Assembly (NCBI RefSeq): GCF_004343305.1
Contig: NZ_SMAF01000006.1
Coordinates: 62,001 to 126,000, forward strand
Direction of reading: 5' to 3'
DNA length: 64,000 nt
Origin: Pseudofulvimonas gallinarii
GTDB taxonomy: Bacteria; Pseudomonadota; Gammaproteobacteria; Xanthomonadales; UBA2363
Under the pieces are notes generated by a model. The model searched no databases and was not told the origin of the DNA. It was given only the letters and a program-made list of their open reading frames with translations. The position numbers were made by a program, and so were the translations under genes. This document shows, piece by piece, positions 8,910 to 17,767 of this stretch (its first letter is position 1; each line of letters opens with the position of its first letter).

Positions 8910-8926
8910 GCGCGGCGAAGCCGCGC
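8910..8926 (+). terminator. Short GC hairpin after fadI
   Basis: GCGCGGC and GCCGCGC pair around a GAA loop directly after the fadI stop. It has no T-run and is weak as an intrinsic terminator. Confidence 0.3.
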
Positions 8927-8977
8927 CGCCGGTTCCATGCGTCCGGGTGACCGGCGCGTCTTCCAGGAAGTGCCCGA

Positions 8978-9862
8978 ATGAAACCGATCCGAAACCTTGC
9001 CCTGGCCCTGGTCCTGACCTCGCTGGTCGCCTGCGGCCACAGCCATGTCCGCGACGAGCGCCCGTATGCACCGGCGCCCGGTCGTCCCGTCGCCGCCGCG
9101 ACGCAGGTCGAGGCCCACAACAACCTCAATGCCGTCCTCTGGATGCAGGTGGCGGCCGAGTACGAGGCCAGCGTACGCAGCGTCTATGGCGCCGCCGCCG
9201 AGGTGCTCGATCGCGCCCTCGCCGATCGCAGCTGGGATGCGCTGCCGCGTGACGAGCGCGGCGGCCAGCGCGTCGAACACCTGCCGCCGGCCATCATCCT
9301 CGATGCCGACGAGACGGTGATCGACAACTCCGCCTACCAGGCGCGCCTGATCGACCGCGATGAAACCTTCGACGCGGCGACCTGGGAAGACTTCGTCAAC
9401 GAGCGCCGCTCGCGGGCGCTGCCGGGCGCCGTTGAGTTCCTGCGCGCCGCCGCCCAGCGCGGGGTGACCGTTTTCTACGTCACCAACCGCACCGCCGCGG
9501 AGAAGCCCGCCACTTACGACAACCTGCGTGCCCTGGGTTTCCCGATGTCCGATCCGGAGGATACGGTGCTGACCATCGACGAAGCGCAGGGCTGGAGCCC
9601 GGAGAAAGGTGCCCGCCGCCAGTTCGTCGGCGAGCGCTATCGCGTGGTGATGATGTTCGGCGACAACCTCGGCGATTTCCTCGACGGCCTGCGCGGCAAG
9701 GGCAATGACGAGCGCTCGGCGATGATGGAGGCCTATCGCAACTGGTGGGGCGTGCGCTGGTTCATGCTGCCCAACCCGAGTTATGGCGGCTGGGAAGGCG
9801 CGGCCACGCGTGGTGCCGACGACGCGACCGCGGCCAAGCGCCGCGCGCTGCGCACGCGCTGA
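8978..9862 (+). CDS. HAD-family acid phosphatase lipoprotein, e(P4) type
   Basis: A 294-residue lipoprotein with a clear lipobox LVAC (Cys19), which predicts attachment to the outer membrane or periplasmic face. The core motif ILDADETVIDN supplies the paired catalytic aspartates (Asp109, Asp111) of the class C/IIIB HAD phosphatases. VTNRTAAEK carries motif II, and FGDNLGDF is the C-terminal metal-binding acidic motif. In Haemophilus the e(P4) relative dephosphorylates nucleotides such as NMN outside the cytoplasm; a nucleotidase role here is inference. AGGAAG precedes the ATG at good spacing. The gene is followed after 9 bp by pyrF, and the pair may be co-transcribed. Confidence 0.9.
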   Translation: MKPIRNLALALVLTSLVACGHSHVRDERPYAPAPGRPVAAATQVEAHNNLNAVLWMQVAAEYEASVRSVYGAAAEVLDRALADRSWDALPRDERGGQRVEHLPPAIILDADETVIDNSAYQARLIDRDETFDAATWEDFVNERRSRALPGAVEFLRAAAQRGVTVFYVTNRTAAEKPATYDNLRALGFPMSDPEDTVLTIDEAQGWSPEKGARRQFVGERYRVVMMFGDNLGDFLDGLRGKGNDERSAMMEAYRNWWGVRWFMLPNPSYGGWEGAATRGADDATAAKRRALRTR

Positions 9863-9871
9863 GCGCCTGCC

Positions 9872-10597
9872 ATGGCCTGGCTGTCGGACAAGCCGATTCC
9901 CGTCGACGAGCGCCTGATCATCGCGCTCGACGTCCCCACGGCCGCCGAAGCGCTGGAGCTGGTCGACCTGCTTGGCGGGCACGGCCGCTTCTACAAGATC
10001 GGCATGGAGCTGCTGACCAGTGGCGACTTCTTCGACCTGCTGGCGAAGCTGCATGCGCGCGGCAAGAAGGTGTTCGTCGACCTGAAGTTCTTCGACGTGC
10101 CGGCGACCGTGGCCTCGGCGGTCCGCGGCCTGGGCCGCCATCCGGCGACGTTCTGCACGATCCATGGCAACGACGCAATGATGCGCGCCGCCGCCGAGGT
10201 GAAGGGCCCGTTGAAGCTGCTCGCGGTGACGGCGCTGACCAGCCTGGACCAGCGCGACCTCGACGACCTGGGGTTCCAGTGCGATGCCCGCGCCCTGGTG
10301 CTCTCACGCGCTAAGGCCGCGCTGGCGGCTGGATGCGACGGCGTGGTCTCGTCAGGCCTGGAAGTGGCGGACCTGCGCGAGCACGTCGATCACAGCCTGC
10401 TGGTGGTCTGTCCCGGCATCCGGCCGGTCGGCAATACCGGCGACGACCAGAAGCGCACGGTCGATGTCAGGCAGGCCTTCCTCAACGGCGCCGACCACAT
10501 CGTGGTCGGACGGCCGATCCGCGCTGCGGCGGACCCGCGTGCCGCCGCGGCCGACATCCAGGCGACGATCCGGTCGGTCTTCGAGAAAGCCAATTGA
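9872..10597 (+). CDS. pyrF: Orotidine 5'-phosphate decarboxylase
   Basis: Catalyses the last step of de novo UMP synthesis. The 241 residues carry the catalytic D-x-K-x-x-D array in FVDLKFFDVP (Asp70, Lys72, Asp75), the substrate-binding Asp20 and Lys42, and the phosphate-binding C-terminal run PGIRPVGNTGDDQKRT...VGRPI. Length and motif form fit the bacterial PyrF group I. The upstream phosphatase gene ends 9 bp earlier. An intrinsic terminator lies about 115 bp after the stop. Confidence 0.97.
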   Translation: MAWLSDKPIPVDERLIIALDVPTAAEALELVDLLGGHGRFYKIGMELLTSGDFFDLLAKLHARGKKVFVDLKFFDVPATVASAVRGLGRHPATFCTIHGNDAMMRAAAEVKGPLKLLAVTALTSLDQRDLDDLGFQCDARALVLSRAKAALAAGCDGVVSSGLEVADLREHVDHSLLVVCPGIRPVGNTGDDQKRTVDVRQAFLNGADHIVVGRPIRAAADPRAAAADIQATIRSVFEKAN

Positions 10598-10711
10598 AAC
10601 AGCGGTTTGCGTTTGATTGGCGATGTGTTGCATAAAGATGACGCCCCAAGTAGTATGGCGCTGCGCCAAGTGACGATGGCGTCCTGCAATCAGCGATCTC
10701 TACCAATCTCA

Positions 10712-10738
10712 CAGGCGGCCTCGGCCGCCTGTTTTTTT
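10712..10738 (+). terminator. Intrinsic terminator between pyrF and topA
   Basis: Perfect 8-bp stem CAGGCGGC/GCCGCCTG with a CTCG loop, followed by seven T residues. It would end the phosphatase-pyrF transcript. The 267-bp gap before topA otherwise shows a weak promoter-like stretch near 10609-10638 and no gene. Confidence 0.9.
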
Positions 10739-10864
10739 GCGCCCGGGCGGAACAGCTTGACAGGACCGGGCGGCTGCGCGATCACTAACCCTGTGTACGT
10801 GCGCGCATGCGCGCGAGGGGACGCCTGTGTGTCCGGGACGCGGCGGCACGTTAATGAGGAAGTG

Positions 10865-13432
10865 ATGGCCAAGAACCTGCTAATCGTCGAGTCGCCCGCC
10901 AAGGCGAAGACCATCAACAAATACCTGGGCAAGGACTTCGATGTCCTCGCGTCCTATGGCCATATCCGCGACCTCGTCGCCAAGGAAGGCGCGGTCGATC
11001 CCGACCACGACTTCGCGATGCGCTACGAAGTCGACAGCGACAGCGAGAAGCGCGTCGATGCGATCGCCAGGGCGGCGGCCAAGGCCGACGCCCTGTTCCT
11101 CGCGACCGACTTGGACCGCGAAGGGGAATCGATTTCCTGGCACATCGTCGAGGTGCTGCGCGAGCGCGGCCTGCTCGATGGCAAGCAGCTGCACCGGGTG
11201 GTGTTTTCCGAGATCACGCCCAAGGCGATCCGGGAAGCGGTCGCCAATCCGCGCGACATCTCCATGGACCTGGTGAACGCCCAGCAGGCCCGGCGCGCGC
11301 TGGACCACCTGGTCGGCTTCACCCTGTCGCCGCTGCTGTGGCGCAAGGTCGGCCCGCGACTGTCCGCGGGCCGGGTGCAGTCGCCGGCGCTGCGCATGAT
11401 CGTCGAGCGCGAGGAGGAGATCGAAGCCTTCGTGCCGCGCGAATACTGGACGATGGAAGCCCGGCTCAGCCAGGGCGGCCAGCGCTTCAATGCACGCCTG
11501 CTGAAACTGGCGGGCAAGAAGTTCGAGCAGTTCGACCTGACCAACGCCACCGACGCCCACGCCGCGCAGGCGAAGCTGCAGGCGGCAGCGGCGGCGCAGG
11601 GCAGGGCCGATGACGCCATCGGCCTACTCAAGGTGATGGAAGTCCAGCGCAAGCAGCGCCAGCGCAAGCCGGCGCCGCCGTTCATCACCTCGACCCTGCA
11701 GCAGGAAGCGGCGCGCAAGCTCGGCTTCTCCACCAGCCGCACCATGCGCCTGGCGCAACAACTGTACGAAGGCATCGCCATCGGCGACGAAGGCGTGCAG
11801 GGCCTCATCACCTACATGCGTACCGATTCGACCAGCCTCAGCAATGATGCGCTGACCGAACTGCGCGAAGCGATCCTGCAGCAGTACGGTGCCGACCTGC
11901 TGCCCGGTGCGGCGCAGGTGTACCGCACCAAGTCCAAGAACGCGCAGGAGGCGCACGAGGCGATCCGTCCGACCTCGGCGCTGCGCCGCCCCGAATCGCT
12001 GCGTCCCTACCTCAGCGACGAGCAGCTCAAGCTCTACGAACTGGTCTGGAAGCGCACCATCGCCTGCCAGATGAAGCCGGCGCTGCTCGACACGGTGTCG
12101 GTGGACATGGCCTGCGGACCCGACAACGCCTTCCGCGCCACCGGTACGACGGTGGCGTTCCCCGGCTTCCTCACCGTGTACGAGGAAGGCAAGGACAGCA
12201 AGGGCGAGGAAGACGAGGACGAGGGCCGCCGCCTGCCGGTGCTGCGCGAGGGCGAACTGGTGCCCTGCCACGCCATCGAGGCCGGCCAGCACTTCACCGA
12301 GCCGCCGCCGCGTTATTCGGAAGCCTCGCTGGTGAAGGCGCTGGAGGAATACGGCATCGGCCGTCCGTCCACCTATGCCTCCATCATCCAGACGCTGACC
12401 GGGCGCGAGTACGTCTATCTCGACAACCGCCGCTTCCGGCCGACCGATGTCGGGCGCGCGGTCGCCAAGTTCCTGTCCGGCCACTTCGACCGCTACGTCG
12501 ACTACGAATTCACCGCCCGGCTGGAAGACGAGCTGGATGCGATCTCGCGTGGCGAGGAAGACTGGAAGCCGCTGCTGGCGCGCTTCTGGAAGCCCTTCAA
12601 GTCGCGCGTGGAGGAGAAGGCGGAAACCGTCGATCGCGCCGAAGCCACCGGCGCCCGCGTGCTTGGCGTCGATCCGCGCAGCGGCCGCCAGGTCAGCGTG
12701 CGCCTGGGCCGCTACGGGCCGTTCGCACAGATCGGCCAGCGCGAGGAGGAGGAGCCGCCGAAGTTCGCCTCGCTGCGGCCGGGTCAGAGCATCCACACCA
12801 TCGAGCTGGCCGAGGCGCTGGACCTGTTCCGCCTGCCGCGCAGCCTGGGCACCGACGGGGATGGCACCGAGATCACCGTCGGCATCGGCCGCTTCGGGCC
12901 TTTCGTGAAGCGCGGTTCGACCTATGCCTCGCTGACCAAGACCGACGATCCCTACGAAATCGACCTGGCGCGGGGCCTGGAACTGTTGCGCCTGAAGGAA
13001 GAGGCGCTCGCCAACCGGATCATCGCCAGCTTCGATGACGGCCGCGTGCAGGTCCTGCGGGGTCGCTTCGGTCCCTACGTCACCAACGGCGAACTGATGG
13101 CCAGCCTGCCCAAGAACGCGGAACCCGAGAGCTACGATCTCGCCGCCGCCGAGGCGCTGCTCGCCGAGAAGGGCAAGCCCGCCAAGCGTCGTGGCGCCGC
13201 GAAGAAGGCGGCGAAAAAGACCGCGACGCGCAAGACGGCGGGCGCCACGGCGGATGCCAAGGCGCCGGCAAAGAAGGCGACGAAGAAGGCCGCCGCGAAG
13301 AAGGCGACGAAGAAAACCGCAACGAAGAAGTCGACCGCCGGGGCGGCGGCAAAGAAGACGGCAGCGAAGTCCACGACCGCGAGGACGTCGGCGGCGAAGA
13401 AGGCGCCTGCGAAGAAGGCCGCCAGGGACTGA
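10865..13432 (+). CDS. topA: DNA topoisomerase I with lysine/alanine-rich C-terminal tail
   Basis: Relaxes negatively supercoiled DNA through a 5'-phosphotyrosine intermediate. The start MAKNLLIVESPAKAK with GAGGAAG upstream gives 855 residues. Visible parts are the TOPRIM domain with DLDREGE at 82-88, the hinge motif SAGRVQSPALRMIVERE, and catalytic Tyr317 in ITYMRTDST. After the core come repeats of the GRYGPFAQIG / GRFGPFVKRG / GRFGPYVTNG kind instead of the cysteine zinc ribbons of E. coli TopA. Residues 774-855 are a histone-H1-like tail rich in KKA and KKT, probably aiding DNA binding. A longer open frame upstream lacks similarity and crosses the terminator. tsaC follows after 2 bp. Confidence 0.97.
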   Translation: MAKNLLIVESPAKAKTINKYLGKDFDVLASYGHIRDLVAKEGAVDPDHDFAMRYEVDSDSEKRVDAIARAAAKADALFLATDLDREGESISWHIVEVLRERGLLDGKQLHRVVFSEITPKAIREAVANPRDISMDLVNAQQARRALDHLVGFTLSPLLWRKVGPRLSAGRVQSPALRMIVEREEEIEAFVPREYWTMEARLSQGGQRFNARLLKLAGKKFEQFDLTNATDAHAAQAKLQAAAAAQGRADDAIGLLKVMEVQRKQRQRKPAPPFITSTLQQEAARKLGFSTSRTMRLAQQLYEGIAIGDEGVQGLITYMRTDSTSLSNDALTELREAILQQYGADLLPGAAQVYRTKSKNAQEAHEAIRPTSALRRPESLRPYLSDEQLKLYELVWKRTIACQMKPALLDTVSVDMACGPDNAFRATGTTVAFPGFLTVYEEGKDSKGEEDEDEGRRLPVLREGELVPCHAIEAGQHFTEPPPRYSEASLVKALEEYGIGRPSTYASIIQTLTGREYVYLDNRRFRPTDVGRAVAKFLSGHFDRYVDYEFTARLEDELDAISRGEEDWKPLLARFWKPFKSRVEEKAETVDRAEATGARVLGVDPRSGRQVSVRLGRYGPFAQIGQREEEEPPKFASLRPGQSIHTIELAEALDLFRLPRSLGTDGDGTEITVGIGRFGPFVKRGSTYASLTKTDDPYEIDLARGLELLRLKEEALANRIIASFDDGRVQVLRGRFGPYVTNGELMASLPKNAEPESYDLAAAEALLAEKGKPAKRRGAAKKAAKKTATRKTAGATADAKAPAKKATKKAAAKKATKKTATKKSTAGAAAKKTAAKSTTARTSAAKKAPAKKAARD

Positions 13433-13434
13433 GC

Positions 13435-13989
13435 ATGGCAGGGGCGGCGATCGACACCGCGGTCGCCGCCCTGCGTTCGGGCGGCATCGTGCTGCATCCG
13501 ACCGAGGCCGTCTGGGGACTGGCCTGTGACCCCATGGATGGCGCCGCCCTGGACGCCGTCTATGCGCTCAAGCAGCGGCCGACCGGAAAGGGCGTGATCC
13601 TGGTCGCCGATGCGTTTTCACGCGTTGCGCACTTGCTGGCGCCGGTGGCTGACGACAGAATGCGCGCCGTGCGCGAAAGCTGGCCCGGACCGCACACCTG
13701 GGTGTTCCCGGTGTCGCCGGCCTGCCCGGCATGGCTGACCGGTGATCGCGGCACGCTGGCGGTGCGGGTGAGTGCCCATCCGCTGGTACGTGCGCTGTCC
13801 GCCGCCTTCGAAGGCGCGCTGGTATCGACCAGCGCCAACCGCAGCGGCATGCCGGCGCCGCGCACGCTTGCCGAGGTCGAGCCCGGACTGCGTGCCGCAG
13901 TCGATGCGGTCGTGGAAGGCGAAACCGCCCACCTGTCCCGCCCGACCGTGATTCGAGACGTACTGACTGGAGAGTTGTTGCGTGACTGA
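13435..13989 (+). CDS. tsaC: L-threonylcarbamoyladenylate synthase (YrdC/Sua5 family)
   Basis: Makes threonylcarbamoyl-AMP from threonine, bicarbonate and ATP for t6A modification of tRNA position 37. The 184-residue protein is the short TsaC form without a Sua5 extension. Signatures are [16 protein letters not shown] near the N-terminus, the [12 protein letters not shown] nucleotide-binding segment, and the [10 protein letters not shown] motif. The ATG is 2 bp after the topA stop, which suggests co-transcription. Its 3' end overlaps the next start by 8 bp. Confidence 0.95.
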   Translation: MAGAAIDTAVAALRSGGIVLHPTEAVWGLACDPMDGAALDAVYALKQRPTGKGVILVADAFSRVAHLLAPVADDRMRAVRESWPGPHTWVFPVSPACPAWLTGDRGTLAVRVSAHPLVRALSAAFEGALVSTSANRSGMPAPRTLAEVEPGLRAAVDAVVEGETAHLSRPTVIRDVLTGELLRD

Positions 13990-14572
13990 ACATGCCCCCG
14001 TGTCGCGCCCGCGCGACGTGCGCCTGCTGAAGACCCTCGGCGATTTCATTTTCTGGAGCCGCTGGCTGCAGGTGCCGCTGTACCTGGGCCTGATCGTCGC
14101 GCAGGCGATCTACGTGTACCAGTTCATGATCGAGCTGTGGCACCTCTCCGACTGCGTCCTGTTCAAGCACTGTCCCAGCAGCAGCGACCTGATGTCGGGC
14201 GAGACCTACATCATGCTCGCCGTGCTCGGCCTGATCGACGTGGTGATGATCGCCAACCTCCTGGTGATGGTGATCGTCGGTGGCTATGAGACCTTCGTTT
14301 CGCGCCTGCATCTCAACAACCACCCGGACCAGCCGGAGTGGCTCTCGCACGTCAACGCCAGCGTGCTCAAGGTCAAGCTCGCCATGGCGCTGATCGGCAT
14401 CTCGTCGATCCACCTGCTGAAGACATTCATCCATGTCGCCGACAAGAACAGCGGCCTGACCGACAACGCGATCATGTGGCAGGTCATCATCCACGTCACC
14501 TTCCTGCTTTCGGCGCTGGCGATGGCCTGGACCGACCGGCTGGTGATGGGCAAGCCGAAGAATGGCCACTGA
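13982..14572 (+). CDS. YqhA family inner-membrane protein
   Basis: A 196-residue protein with about four transmembrane helices ([81 protein letters not shown]). The conserved phrase YETFVSRL and the overall layout match the YqhA/TIGR00645 family, whose function is unknown. GTG at 13982 is preceded by GGAGAG and overlaps tsaC by 8 bp. It also overlaps the downstream ligase gene by 11 bp, making a four-gene run from topA to the ligase. Confidence 0.85.
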   Translation: MTEHAPVSRPRDVRLLKTLGDFIFWSRWLQVPLYLGLIVAQAIYVYQFMIELWHLSDCVLFKHCPSSSDLMSGETYIMLAVLGLIDVVMIANLLVMVIVGGYETFVSRLHLNNHPDQPEWLSHVNASVLKVKLAMALIGISSIHLLKTFIHVADKNSGLTDNAIMWQVIIHVTFLLSALAMAWTDRLVMGKPKNGH

Positions 14573-15863
14573 CGGGCTACCGCTGTTTCCCGGTCCCGGC
14601 ACCCGCGTGCTGCTGCACCGGGCGCAGGGGCGGCTCGACCGCGATGCCTTCCTCGCCCAGGCGCGGGCATTGGCCGGGCGGTGGCCGGCATCGCCCTACG
14701 TGATCAACCTGTGCGAGGATCGCGGGCATTTCCTGCTCGCGTTCGCCGCGGCACTGCTGGGCGGGCGCACCACCCTGCTGCCGCCCTCGCGCACGCCGAA
14801 GGTCGTCGCCGAGATTTCCGGCCAGTATTCGCCGGCGACGCTGGTCGACGACGACTGGGTCGGGCAGCACCTGGCCACGCAGCCTTCGTCGCCGGCGACA
14901 ACCGCCAACGTCGAGGCGCCGGGTGCCGCGCACATCGCGCTGATCGGCTTCACCTCCGGCTCGACCGGACAGCCGCGTCCGAACGCCAAGCGCTGGTCCA
15001 GCCTGGTCGGCAGCACGCTCCGCAATCTCGATGTGTTCCGGCAGCACGCGCCCGAGGCGACGATCCTCGCCACCGTGCCCAGCCAGCACATGTACGGCAT
15101 CGAGACCTGCGTGCTGCTGCCGCTGCTCGGTCCCTACGGCGTCGCCTGCGAGCGGCCGCTGTTCCCACAGGACCTGGCGGCGGCGCTGGATCGGCAGGAC
15201 GGCCCGGTCATCCTCGTCACCACGCCGGTGCACCTGCGCAGCTTCGTCGAGGCGCGGCTGGACTACCGGCCGCCGGCACTGATCGTGTCGGCCACGGCGC
15301 CATTGCCGCGCGACCTGGCGGTCGCCGCCGAACAGGTGTTCCGCGCGCCGCTGATGGAAGTGTTCGGCTCCACCGAGACCTGCATCATCGCCCACCGTCG
15401 CACCGCGACCGACGAGCGCTGGTCGCTGTATCCCGACCTGGGCCTGGTCCCGGTGGCGGAGGGGACGCGGGTGGAAGCGCCGTACTACGACGGCCCGGTG
15501 CTGATGCATGACCATGTCGAGATGTCGGGCGAACGCAGCTTCCAGGTCCGCGGCCGCAGCCAGGACATGGTCGACATCGCCGGCAAGCGCGCCTCGCTGG
15601 GTGACATCACGCTTCGACTGCAGGCCATTCCGGGTGTCGCCGACGCCGCCGTACTGCAATCGATCGAAAGTGGCTCGCTCGGCGTGCAGCGGATCATCGC
15701 CTTCGTCGTCGCGCCCGGTCTCGATGACGCCGCGATCATGGCGGCGCTGCGCGAAAGCCTGGATCCGGTCTTCCTGCCACGACGGCTGGTCCGCGTCGAC
15801 GCATTGCCGCGCAACGACACCGGCAAGATCCGCCGCGACGCGCTGCTGGCCCTGCTGGACTGA
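14562..15863 (+). CDS. Adenylate-forming acyl/aryl ligase, aryl-polyene (XanA2-like) type
   Basis: A 433-residue member of the AMP-binding superfamily, shorter than typical acyl-CoA synthetases. The ATP loop [14 protein letters not shown], the FGSTET motif, the hinge [15 protein letters not shown] and the final catalytic lysine in [10 protein letters not shown] are all present, so it should activate a carboxylate as an acyl-AMP. The Q-P-R-P-N-A-K variant and compact size remind me of the stand-alone ligases of xanthomonadin/aryl-polyene clusters, which load an aromatic starter onto an acyl carrier protein. No carrier protein, ketosynthase or other polyene gene is present in the window. The substrate is unknown. 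Confidence 0.65.
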   Translation: MATDGLPLFPGPGTRVLLHRAQGRLDRDAFLAQARALAGRWPASPYVINLCEDRGHFLLAFAAALLGGRTTLLPPSRTPKVVAEISGQYSPATLVDDDWVGQHLATQPSSPATTANVEAPGAAHIALIGFTSGSTGQPRPNAKRWSSLVGSTLRNLDVFRQHAPEATILATVPSQHMYGIETCVLLPLLGPYGVACERPLFPQDLAAALDRQDGPVILVTTPVHLRSFVEARLDYRPPALIVSATAPLPRDLAVAAEQVFRAPLMEVFGSTETCIIAHRRTATDERWSLYPDLGLVPVAEGTRVEAPYYDGPVLMHDHVEMSGERSFQVRGRSQDMVDIAGKRASLGDITLRLQAIPGVADAAVLQSIESGSLGVQRIIAFVVAPGLDDAAIMAALRESLDPVFLPRRLVRVDALPRNDTGKIRRDALLALLD

Positions 15864-15962
15864 CCGCGCCCGCGTTTGCCGGATCCCTCGGGCGATTCCC
15901 GCGGCGACCCCGTTGCCTGTGCGCCGATGCGAACCACCGCACCGCGTCGCCGCCGCGGGACG

Positions 15963-17711
15963 TCAGTGGCCCGGAATGTCCTGCAGGCGGCGCTGCGCCT
16001 TGCGCAGGTGCAGGCCACGCAGCTCGTCCTTGCCCGCGGCGTCGAGCTGGCCTGCGGCCAACAGGGCCTGCAGCTGCGCCAGCCGCTGGTCCTCGTGCAT
16101 GACGCCCAGCCGGGCGATGGCATGATTGAACACGGCCTCCCAGGTCGCCGGATCACCCGGCGGCTCGGCCACGGCCAATCGCTGCAGCGCGTCCAGCTCC
16201 GGCCGCTCCGCGAAATGTTCCAGGAGCATCGCGGTGGTCGTTTCCGGCCGTGCGCGGCAACGTTCAAGCAGTTCCACCAGCAAGGGCACGCCGGGACGGT
16301 CGAGGTCGCCGAAGGTGACCGGCCCGGTGATGCCGGCTGCCAGCACGGGGCGTTGCAGCAGCAGGGCGATGGCTTCGCGCACCAGGCTGCGTCGCGTCGA
16401 AGGGGTGCGCCGGCGCGTCGCCGCACGCGTGGTCCCCGGGTTCACGGGCGGCGGCGCCCGCGTGCTGCCGGTCAGCTCGGTCAGCGCTTCCAGCATGAGG
16501 TCGCGGAAGACGCCGTCGGGCAACTGGGCGAGCAGCGGGCGCGCACGTTCCGCCAGTCGCGCCTTGCCGTCCAGGCTGCCCAGCTGCACGTCCTGGCCGA
16601 GTTCGCTGAAGAAGAACGAGGACAGCGGTGTCGCCTGCGCCAGCCGCTGTTCGAAACCGGCGGCGCCCTCCTTGCGCACCAGCGAGTCCGGGTCCTCGCC
16701 ATCGGGCAGGAAGACGAACCACGCCTGGCGGCCATCCGTCATCCGTGGCAGGACCGACTCGACGGCGCGCCACGCGGCCTGGCGCCCGGCACGGTCGCCA
16801 TCGAAGCAGAAATACACATCCGGCGCATTGCGGAACAGCAGCTCGGCATGCTCGCGCGTCGTCGCCGTGCCCAGCGTCGCGACCGCCTGTTCGAGGCCGT
16901 GCTGGTGCAGGGCGATGACGTCCATGTAGCCCTCGACCACCAGCAGGCGCGCGAGCTTGCCCTGCGCCTGGCGCGCCTGCCACAGGCCGAACAGTTCGCG
17001 GCCCTTGTGGAACAGCGGCGTTTCCGGCGAGTTCATGTACTTCGGGCCGTCGTCGCCGCCGAGCACGCGGCCACCGAAGGCGATCGGCCGCCCGCGCCGG
17101 TCCATGATCGGGAACATCACCCGGTCACGGAACCGGTCATAGCTGCCGCTGCGCCCGCCCTCGATCAAAAGGCCGTGGCGCAACAGGCCGCGCACCCGTG
17201 CTTCGTTGTCGCCGATCGCGCGCTTTAGACCGTCCCACCCTTCGGGCGCATAGCCCAGGCGGAAGCGCTCGCGCAGCTCGGCGCTGACACCGCGCTGCTC
17301 GAAATACGCCTGTGCCACCGTGCTCGCGCGCAGCTGTGATTCGAACCAGCCGGTGGCCGCCGCCAGCAGCGCGTAGTCGTCGCTGTGGTCGGTCCGTTGT
17401 TGCGTTCCGCCCTCGTAGGGCACGCTCAGTCCGGCGCGCCTGGCCAGCTCCTCGACCGCGTCGACGAACTCCAGGCGGTCGTACTCCATCAGGAACTTGA
17501 TGGCGCTGCCATGGGCGCCGCAGCCGAAGCAGTGATAGAACTGCTTGGTCGGGCTGACGGTAAAGCTGGGCGTGCGCTCGTCGTGGAACGGGCAGCAGGC
17601 CTGGTGGTCGCGGCCGGCCTTCTTCAGCGGCACCCGCGCCTCGATCACCTCGACGATGTCGATGCGCGACAGCAGCTCGTCGATGAAGGTGGAGGGAATG
17701 CGTCCGGCCAT
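15963..17711 (-). CDS. dnaG: DNA primase
   Basis: Synthesises RNA primers for replication with DnaB helicase. The start MAGRIPSTFIDELL matches the family start MAGRIP exactly and gives 582 residues. An ATG three codons upstream is rejected. The zinc finger ligands are Cys40, His43, Cys61 and Cys64 (ACCPFH...YHCFGCG). The TOPRIM catalytic residues are in VVEGYMDVIAL and CFDGDRAG. The C-terminal helicase-binding region is present. Unusually for a gammaproteobacterium, neither rpsU nor rpoD adjoins it. It is convergent with the ligase gene, and its upstream neighbour is an unrelated secreted-protein gene. Confidence 0.97.
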   Translation of the reverse strand: MAGRIPSTFIDELLSRIDIVEVIEARVPLKKAGRDHQACCPFHDERTPSFTVSPTKQFYHCFGCGAHGSAIKFLMEYDRLEFVDAVEELARRAGLSVPYEGGTQQRTDHSDDYALLAAATGWFESQLRASTVAQAYFEQRGVSAELRERFRLGYAPEGWDGLKRAIGDNEARVRGLLRHGLLIEGGRSGSYDRFRDRVMFPIMDRRGRPIAFGGRVLGGDDGPKYMNSPETPLFHKGRELFGLWQARQAQGKLARLLVVEGYMDVIALHQHGLEQAVATLGTATTREHAELLFRNAPDVYFCFDGDRAGRQAAWRAVESVLPRMTDGRQAWFVFLPDGEDPDSLVRKEGAAGFEQRLAQATPLSSFFFSELGQDVQLGSLDGKARLAERARPLLAQLPDGVFRDLMLEALTELTGSTRAPPPVNPGTTRAATRRRTPSTRRSLVREAIALLLQRPVLAAGITGPVTFGDLDRPGVPLLVELLERCRARPETTTAMLLEHFAERPELDALQRLAVAEPPGDPATWEAVFNHAIARLGVMHEDQRLAQLQALLAAGQLDAAGKDELRGLHLRKAQRRLQDIPGH

Positions 17712-17727
17712 GGCCGGCATTGTCCCA

Positions 17728-17745
17728 CGCCGGCCAGAGCCGGCG
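17728..17745. repeat. Short GC inverted repeat upstream of dnaG
   Basis: CGCCGGC and GCCGGCG form a perfect 7-bp stem around CAGA in the 56-bp gap between the secreted-protein gene and dnaG. It has no T-run. It could be a REP-like unit or a weak RNA end for the upstream gene. Confidence 0.35.
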
Positions 17746-17767
17746 CGGGAGCGGATGGCTGTGCCGG

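Noticed and set aside
14562-15863. Aryl-polyene pigment gene cluster
   Set aside because: Only a ligase-like gene is present; all neighbours are housekeeping genes.
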